From G963674685 sp964591275 (lineage in GTDB: Bacteria > Lernaellota > Lernaellaia > JACKCT01), in contig CAZQAE010000133.1 of NCBI GenBank assembly GCA_964591275.1, forward strand, positions 1-7,829: a stretch of 7,829 nucleotides of DNA. The letters run 5' to 3'. Made by a program: the position numbers and the translations under genes. Position 1 is the stretch's first letter; each line of letters starts with the position of its first letter. Positions 1 through 4,316 of this stretch are shown here, piece after piece. The notes beneath the pieces were generated by a model. It did not search any database. It was not told the DNA's origin and was given only the letters and a program-made list of their open reading frames with translations.

Positions 1-858
1 ACAATAGGTGTGGAAGTTAAATGCTGGTCTGACCTTGGAGTAGGCCAACTTGAGAAATATTGGCAGGCATATAGTAAAATGGGAACAAATTTTATCCTTG
101 TATTAATTACGCCATCAGAGCATCGACATGCTGGCTACTCATTTGAAAGACCGAATTATTTATACCTTTCCCTAAAAGAGATATTGAGATTTACAGAGCA
201 AGAAGTCCCGGAAGACAGCATGGAGCGATTTGCTGACGACTATCTAAATGCGTTTAACGTGATGTGCAAATCAATTGAGTCCGAAGATCTGTGCGAAGCC
301 AAGGCACCAGGAATTATAGGCAAATTAGGTTTTAAAAATGCAATGGTGTCTTTTGGAAAATTAATGGCAAAATATGATCTTCCAAAATACAAAGGTAAGC
401 TGCCATACCCGAAACCAGTTGATGGCAATAGATATATTCTTGTCGGAGACTTTTTAGATCGATCAGATCGGAGTAAATACCAAATCATGGTTGGCGTACG
501 ATTTAAGGAAGGCGGGAATCTTCGTTTTCCAATGCTAAATTCAGAACCCGAAGTAGTTGTCTTCGTTAAAGACATTATTCAAGACAATATTGAAGCAGAA
601 GCTGCAAACCGGCCTTTAAGGACCATCAGCCAGATGGGGAAGGATATTTTCGCTGCATCCATGCCATGCGATGTTAAATATTTTGAAAGGAGAAATGGCA
701 ATGAACCACGAATTATTATCCGAAGGAACTTAAGCGTGTTTGAAGACCTTGAAGAAGTTGACAATTGGATGAGAGAAACTCGAAAAACATTGATGCTAGA
801 GTTGGCCAAGCTGCTAGGATACCAATGGCCTGAAAATCAGTTGCCTTATGGTTTTTAG
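1..858 (+). CDS. PD-(D/E)XK nuclease-like protein, 5' end cut by window edge
   Basis: The frame is open from base 1 to a TAG at 856-858, giving 285 visible residues. A GTG at 10-12 could be read as a start, but residues before it (Thr-Ile-Gly) continue a recognisable motif, so the true start lies left of the window. The visible N-terminus reads IGVEVKCWSDLGVGQLEKY. This matches the second half of a PD-(D/E)XK nuclease core: Glu5-x-Lys7 as catalytic residues on a beta strand, then the Gln16-Leu-x-x-Tyr helix common in restriction-like nucleases of the PDDEXK_4 kind. The following hydrophobic strand (FILVLITPS) also fits. The first catalytic Asp would be upstream and is not visible. The remaining about 200 residues carry no motif I recognise. 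The gene is more A+T rich than the TPR gene downstream, which suggests separate acquisition. Its substrate is unknown; a role in defence or DNA processing is inference only. Confidence 0.6.
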   Translation, partial: TIGVEVKCWSDLGVGQLEKYWQAYSKMGTNFILVLITPSEHRHAGYSFERPNYLYLSLKEILRFTEQEVPEDSMERFADDYLNAFNVMCKSIESEDLCEAKAPGIIGKLGFKNAMVSFGKLMAKYDLPKYKGKLPYPKPVDGNRYILVGDFLDRSDRSKYQIMVGVRFKEGGNLRFPMLNSEPEVVVFVKDIIQDNIEAEAANRPLRTISQMGKDIFAASMPCDVKYFERRNGNEPRIIIRRNLSVFEDLEEVDNWMRETRKTLMLELAKLLGYQWPENQLPYGF

Positions 859-954
859 CTTTTAGAAAATTCGGAAATTCGTGACAGGCGCCTATATTAC
901 GCGACATAAATTGGATATAGATATTGTTGAAATCCTCGGCTTCGCCAACTTTTT

Positions 955-960
955 GAGGTG
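955..960 (+). promoter_or_regulatory. Ribosome binding site deciding the TPR gene start
   Basis: GAGGTG lies 6 bases before the GTG at 967. The longer alternative start, GTG at 958, falls inside this site and has no Shine-Dalgarno sequence of its own, so 967 is preferred. Confidence 0.55.
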
Positions 961-966
961 GGTGCA

Positions 967-1818
967 GTGCCGGCAAATGATTCGCGACAACTCGATCTCT
1001 TCGATGAGCGGACCCACCGAATGGAGAGTGCGCGTCGATTTCTCGGCAAATTCAATCTTGTCGAGGCAATAGGCCAGTTCGAGTCGTGCCTTGCAAAATA
1101 TCCGAATGATGCTGAGATGCGGAAGAAACTTGACGCAATAACCTTGCTTTCCAATCGCCTGGCCGCGCACGAAGCCGAAATAAAAGACCCTGTTTTGGCC
1201 CTGCTTCGTTTGGGGGATGATCTCGCGGAAACCTACCGTATAGCTTGGCATCGGCGTTTGGCCACGGAAGCGCAGCAGCAACATGGCCCCGGATGCGACA
1301 TCGCTGGAACTCCGGTAGGGTTGCACTGGCTTGCCGCAGGCGAACTGAAACTGGCCGCGCAGTCGCTCCGCGAATCATTGCGGGCGACGCCTGATAACGC
1401 ACGTTTGCTTGCTTATCTGAGAGATGTACGTTTTCTTGAAAACAAAGTGCGGAGGGCGAGGGTTCATTACCTCCATGCCTTCCTGCTCGATCCGGCGGAT
1501 GTGAATTTGGCCCACATCGCGGATTCTGATGTCAAAAATCTCGTCTCAGTGGCCGAGAATGATTACGGGATTCGCGGCGACTGCGTGGATTGAGTGGGAG
1601 CGGTCGGAACCGTGGAGAAAGTTTTTCTTTTACCCACGCGCCCAACCGACTTCAAGCTTCCGCTTATAAACATGCCAGGGCGATTGTTTTATCGGCTGAT
1701 TTTGGAAGAGCGGGCTGCTCATTTACTCGATGAAAAAGTCACTGCGCGCACGGAGATGAAGGCGCTTTGCCCACTGCTGTATCATATCTACCTGAAGCGG
1801 TTTTACCCTGATTCCTAG
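967..1818 (+). pseudogene. TPR-repeat protein interrupted by an in-frame TGA
   Basis: From GTG 967 the frame runs 208 codons to a TGA at 1591-1593, then stays open in the same frame for another 74 codons to TAG at 1816-1818. The first part starts PANDSRQLDLFDE and contains TPR-like helical pairs at about residues 19-52 (RRFLGKFNLVEAIGQFESCL) and 120-187 (AAGELKLAAQSLRESL, then VRRARVHYLHAFLLDPAD). TPR repeats mediate protein-protein contacts; no enzymatic motif is visible. The part after the TGA reads like a genuine C-terminus (PGRLFYRLILEERAAHL, TEMKALCPLLYHIYLKRF), not random translation, and lacks a ribosome binding site. The simplest reading is one gene of about 283 codons with a TGG (Trp) changed to TGA. 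If the TGA is a true end, the product is a 208-residue protein and the rest is decayed. Readthrough or selenocysteine (the local motif would be Cys-x-x-Sec) cannot be excluded but is unsupported. Molecular role unknown. Confidence 0.55.
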
Positions 1819-1842
1819 GCTGTTGAAATATGCGTTGGAAGC

Positions 1843-1866
1843 AAGCGAACAGCGGATGTGTCGCTT
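1843..1866. repeat. Hairpin just after the TPR pseudogene
   Basis: Arms AAGCGAACA (1843-1851) and TGT-g-TCGCTT (1857-1866) pair over 9 bases with one bulged G and a five-base loop, 24 bases after the stop at 1818. It could end transcription of the TPR gene, but no T run follows on either strand, so it is not a standard intrinsic terminator. Confidence 0.35.
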
Positions 1867-1925
1867 CTTGAGGCCTGTGAGAAAAAGAAAAAACAATGTG
1901 GACTGGGAGCTTATGCAAACAGATC

Positions 1926-1958
1926 GACATAGGTAGGCCCTCACGGGCTTTCCCTGTC
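1926..1958 (-). repeat. Hairpin resembling group II intron domain VI
   Basis: GACA (1926-1929) and TGTC (1955-1958) enclose a second stem, GCCC (1937-1940) with GGGC (1945-1948), around a TCAC loop, with a few pairs and mismatches between. On the minus strand the 3' side carries unpaired adenines near CCTACCTAT, as expected for the branch-point region just before a 3' splice site. It stands directly beyond the reverse transcriptase fragment, where the intron 3' end should be. Confidence 0.45.
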
Positions 1959-2280
1959 ACACCACCGGGCATATCCGCACGGCCAAACGACCCATCAGAA
2001 TGTCGTGGTTGACGCGGTCGAAGAATTTCTCCAAATCCATGTCGACCACGACGTGATAGCCCTCGGCGACCTTCGCCTACTATGCCCTCTGCTGACTTCT
2101 GCGACGCGATCCGAAAACCTCACGGCTTCCGCAGTCCCGAATCCGAGACACGACGCACGCCTCGCGACGACGCCCTTGCGCTTCGCTAACCCTTCACCCC
2201 CATCTGATTGTGTAGAGGTTTTGCTTGCGACGTTTCCACATCCAAACTCACTTCCAAGCTGTCGAACATGCCCGGCACAC
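1928..2280 (-). mobile_element. Internally deleted group II intron remnant
   Basis: Read on the minus strand, the element would start near 2280 with GTGTGCCGGGCATG, which resembles the conserved GTGYG 5' end of bacterial group II introns. It then passes through sequence of the domain I style (GGGTGAAGGGTTAGCGAAGC, GTCGTCGCGAGGC) and a stretch like the beginning of intron-encoded proteins (CAGAAGTCAGCAGAGGGCAT). Next comes a short piece of reverse transcriptase (1957-2076) and finally a hairpin of the domain VI kind (1926-1958) ending in CCTACCTAT. Intact introns of this type are about 2-3 kb, so at least two internal deletions are needed: one before reverse transcriptase block A and one from just after it to the 3' structural domains. 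The element cannot move by itself. Boundaries are estimates from motif memory; a full domain V is not evident. The reverse transcriptase piece is certain, the ends less so. Confidence 0.55.
1957..2076 (-). pseudogene. ltrA: Group II intron reverse transcriptase/maturase fragment
   Basis: The minus frame between a TAG at 2077-2079 and a TGA at 1957-1959 translates to a piece containing AEGYHVVVDMDLEKFFDRV followed by NHDILMGRLA. This is the signature around the first catalytic aspartate (block A, D-x-D-L-x-x-F-F-D) of LtrA-type group II intron reverse transcriptases. After the RLA tripeptide the match stops abruptly (VRICPVV then stop), and before the Val-Ala it runs into a stop codon. Only about 32 of the usual 400-500 residues remain. 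The YADD box, maturase and endonuclease domains are absent, so no activity is possible. The junctions at both ends mark deletions in the parent intron. Confidence 0.85.
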
Positions 2281-2413
2281 CTAATACAAAACCAAGCCAA
2301 AGTCTTGCTTTTCTCGCCCATATTTTGTAAATTGAGTCGGGTTGTCGGGCAGTCGCAACGAGCTAGATTGGCATGACAAATGTGTGTTTTGAGGCAGAAA
2401 GCCAGTGGGTCTT

Positions 2414-2467
2414 CCAGGGAATCTCAACCGTTGTAATGTGTTGAAATCAAAGGAGATTTTACCCTGG
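2414..2467. repeat. Imperfect inverted repeat with 12-base arms
   Basis: CCAGGGAATCTC (2414-2425) pairs fully with GAGATT (2453-2458) plus CCCTGG (2462-2467), leaving a three-base bulge (TTA, 2459-2461) and a 27-base loop. It could be a structured leader or the end of a degraded mobile element; function not known. Confidence 0.4.
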
Positions 2468-2582
2468 GAGTTTATAGCTTTTGAAAAGCCATGAAAAAAA
2501 TAGGCGCCGAAGGCGAATTTGGAACTGAAAGAAGAATACCGGTGATTCCGGCGGGGCCAACTGAAAATTCGGAAATGATAAA

Positions 2583-2598
2583 TGAAGTGGACACTTCA
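2583..2598. repeat. Seven-base palindromic site TGAAGTG-GA-CACTTCA
   Basis: Perfect 7-base arms separated by two bases. The spacing is too tight for a full hairpin, and is more like a dimeric protein-binding site. It lies 135 bases before the glycosyltransferase start. A regulatory role is a guess. Confidence 0.2.
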
Positions 2599-2722
2599 GT
2601 GACGCAATTAATTACACCCTCCAATTTGAAGCAAAATTCAGGTGCGCCATTAATCCAATGCCCCCGTGATTTTCGCTTCATCAAGGAGAGATTTTATTTC
2701 GGTTCGCCGAAATTTTCATAAC

Positions 2723-2727
2723 AGGAG
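2723..2727 (+). promoter_or_regulatory. Ribosome binding site of the glycosyltransferase
   Basis: AGGAG stands 5 bases before the ATG at 2733, a near-ideal Shine-Dalgarno site that fixes the start of the gene. Confidence 0.75.
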
Positions 2728-2732
2728 TCTTT

Positions 2733-3857
2733 ATGCGCGTTTTGGTGCTCGCCCCCGATCCAAAAAAGCTGGGCGGTATTTCCATTTACCTACAAAGCCT
2801 AAAACCATTTTTTTCAAAGGACGTGGAATATTTCGTCATTGGTCGCCGCGTGCGGGAAAACTCGGATTGGGATGCCATGGACAAATCCCGCTTGTATTTG
2901 CTGCTACGATTATTTCAAGATTATATTAAATTTGTCATTCATCTGATAAAGAATAAATATGATGTATTACACTTAAATCCGTCATTAAATTCAAAGCTTA
3001 TCTTGCGCGACGGCCTCTATATTTTAACGGCAAGACTTTTCATCGCGAACTACATCGTCTTCTTCCGCGGTTGGGAAAAGGAGTTCGAACAAAAGCTACG
3101 CCAGCGATATTTACCCTTATTTCGTTTTGTATATTTTCGCGCCAGCGCTCTGACAGTGTTGGCCAATGACTTCAAGAACAGCCTGGAGGAGATGGGCTAT
3201 TCCGGCACTATTCACCTCGAAACAACGAGTTATAACGAGGATTTTAACGAAAAAACATCCGATTCCAGTCGGAAAAATCGAAATGAAAAGGAACCTTATA
3301 CGATACTGTTCCTTTCGAGAATCGAAGTCGCAAAAGGAGTTTACGTCGCCGTAAAAGCTTTCAACCTATTTAAGAAAAAATTTCCCAATTCAAAGTTGGT
3401 GATTGCTGGAAGCGGTTACGAACTTGAACATTTGAAGGAACATGTTGCGCAAAATGGATTTTCGGGAATTGAGATATTGGGGCCCATTTACGGCGAACCC
3501 AAATTCGAAGCCTTCAACAACGCCAATGTCTATCTATTCCCCACATGGCATCCAGAAGGAATGCCCGGAACGGTCAACGAAGCCATGGCAGCGGGTCTTC
3601 CCATCATCACCAGACCGGTCGGGGGTTTAAAGGATTTCTTTATTAACGGCGAGATGGGTTACATGACGGAAAGCAAGGATCCAAAAGATTTTGCAGCTCT
3701 TTTAGAGAAGTTGCATCAGGATCCTGAGCAGGCTGGGAAAATCGGCGCAGGGAATCGCGCCTATGCGCGAAACCGGTTTTCAGCCTCGAAAGTCGCCGAA
3801 AGAATTGAAAAAATCTATCGCGATATCGTTAATCCATCCGGTTCAGACCGTGCCTAA
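2733..3857 (+). CDS. Glycosyltransferase family 4 (GT-B fold)
   Basis: This 374-residue protein is a typical retaining glycosyltransferase of family GT4, which moves a sugar from a nucleotide-sugar donor to a growing lipid-linked glycan on the cytoplasmic face of the inner membrane. The N-terminal half (about 1-185) begins MRVLVLAPDPKKLGGISIYL, with the Gly-Gly-Ile/Val-Ser acceptor-side loop at residues 14-17, and has hydrophobic, basic helices suited to membrane association (LLLRLFQDYIKFVIHLIK). The C-terminal Rossmann domain starts near 190 (TILFLSRIEVAKGV), with Arg and Lys for donor phosphate binding, and holds the EX7E signature at Glu275 and Glu283 (EGMPGTVNEAMAAGLPII). Length is normal and the frame intact. 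The acceptor and donor sugars cannot be read from the sequence. It faces the wza-wzc-like pair convergently, so it is a separate transcription unit, probably in the same exopolysaccharide or capsule locus. The long stretch upstream leaves room for its own promoter, though I cannot point to one. Confidence 0.92.
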   Translation: MRVLVLAPDPKKLGGISIYLQSLKPFFSKDVEYFVIGRRVRENSDWDAMDKSRLYLLLRLFQDYIKFVIHLIKNKYDVLHLNPSLNSKLILRDGLYILTARLFIANYIVFFRGWEKEFEQKLRQRYLPLFRFVYFRASALTVLANDFKNSLEEMGYSGTIHLETTSYNEDFNEKTSDSSRKNRNEKEPYTILFLSRIEVAKGVYVAVKAFNLFKKKFPNSKLVIAGSGYELEHLKEHVAQNGFSGIEILGPIYGEPKFEAFNNANVYLFPTWHPEGMPGTVNEAMAAGLPIITRPVGGLKDFFINGEMGYMTESKDPKDFAALLEKLHQDPEQAGKIGAGNRAYARNRFSASKVAERIEKIYRDIVNPSGSDRA

Positions 3858-3971
3858 GCACCCATCTGCATAAATACACTAACGTATATTGACGCCCCAA
3901 TAATCCTAAACCGCCACCTGCTTCACTATTCGACAGGCGTTCACAAGTATTTCCTTTTTCTACTGTCAAAA

Positions 3972-4316
3972 ATGAGTACGGGTTTACCTATGGCAGAAAC
4001 TTCGATTGCCAATAAGGGGATCGCCGCCGAGCTCAATCAGCATCTTCTTATTGCCGATGACCTGACAGAATCTGCCTCTCATATCGTTGAATTGCCGGCA
4101 AACGATGAGAAAAGTGTTGCAGCTGCAACAGAATCACGATCACCTGTTGAAAAATCCCAGACGTGGAAAAATGACTTCCAAGCCCTGGAAAATCATTTGT
4201 GCGATTTTATGAAGAGAAAATATAGAGACAGAACAGCCTCTGATCAGCCTATCAGCCAATTTATTGTCTTTTGTATTATATTCGGCTTGGATTTGCCCTT
4301 TCCGCCATATCCGTAG
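3972..4316 (+). CDS. Hypothetical small protein, doubtful
   Basis: An ATG-initiated frame of 114 codons sits between the convergent glycosyltransferase and wzc-like genes and runs 73 bases into the antisense 3' end of the latter. Residues 1-91 look plausibly protein-like: polar and acidic, with helix-forming runs such as IAAELNQHLLIADDL and NDFQALENHLCDFMKRKYRD. The last about 20 residues are merely the complement of the kinase tail. No clear ribosome binding site precedes either ATG 3972 or the in-frame ATG 3990, there is no signal peptide or membrane segment, and I recognise no family. It may be chance, a decayed gene, or a real short gene. The bases 3858-3971 before it hold nothing I can name, and no intrinsic terminator for either convergent gene is evident. 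Confidence 0.3.
   Translation: MSTGLPMAETSIANKGIAAELNQHLLIADDLTESASHIVELPANDEKSVAAATESRSPVEKSQTWKNDFQALENHLCDFMKRKYRDRTASDQPISQFIVFCIIFGLDLPFPPYP

Larger units (their letters stand above)
2281..2722. other. Gene-poor stretch before the glycosyltransferase
   Basis: About 440 bases separate the intron remnant from the glycosyltransferase ribosome binding site. Short ORFs exist on both strands (76 codons plus, 70 codons minus, overlapping each other at 2472-2721), but neither has a ribosome binding site or a recognisable domain. The part 2490-2680 has the feel of a dispersed non-coding repeat whose antisense translation (SVGPAGITGILLSVPNSPSA) I have seen as a spurious ORF in other genomes; this is memory, not a search. 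The stretch also holds an imperfect inverted repeat (2414-2467) and a small palindrome (2583-2598). I found no JUMPstart/ops element (GGCGGTAG), which often precedes polysaccharide operons. Confidence 0.4.

Noticed and set aside
881..910. Possible promoter before the TPR gene (GTGACA, then a CATAAA-like box 17-18 bases on)
   Set aside because: Both boxes deviate from consensus and equally good matches occur by chance.
892..1326. 144-codon ORF on the minus strand
   Set aside because: Antisense to the TPR gene, which has protein-like repeats and a ribosome binding site on the other strand.
1591..1640. SECIS element for selenocysteine at the TGA
   Set aside because: The foldable bases do not show the expected single stem with a small G-containing apical loop at the usual distance, and a TPR protein is not an obvious redox protein. 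Not excluded, only unsupported.
2005..2376. 123-codon ORF on the plus strand
   Set aside because: Antisense to the group II intron remnant; the minus strand shows the real reverse transcriptase motif.
3876..3889. ATAC-ACTAAC-GTAT hairpin after the glycosyltransferase
   Set aside because: Only four A+T-rich pairs and no T run.
4240..4247. CTGATCAG palindrome at the kinase stop codon as a terminator
   Set aside because: Eight-base palindrome with no loop and no T run; too short to act as an intrinsic terminator.
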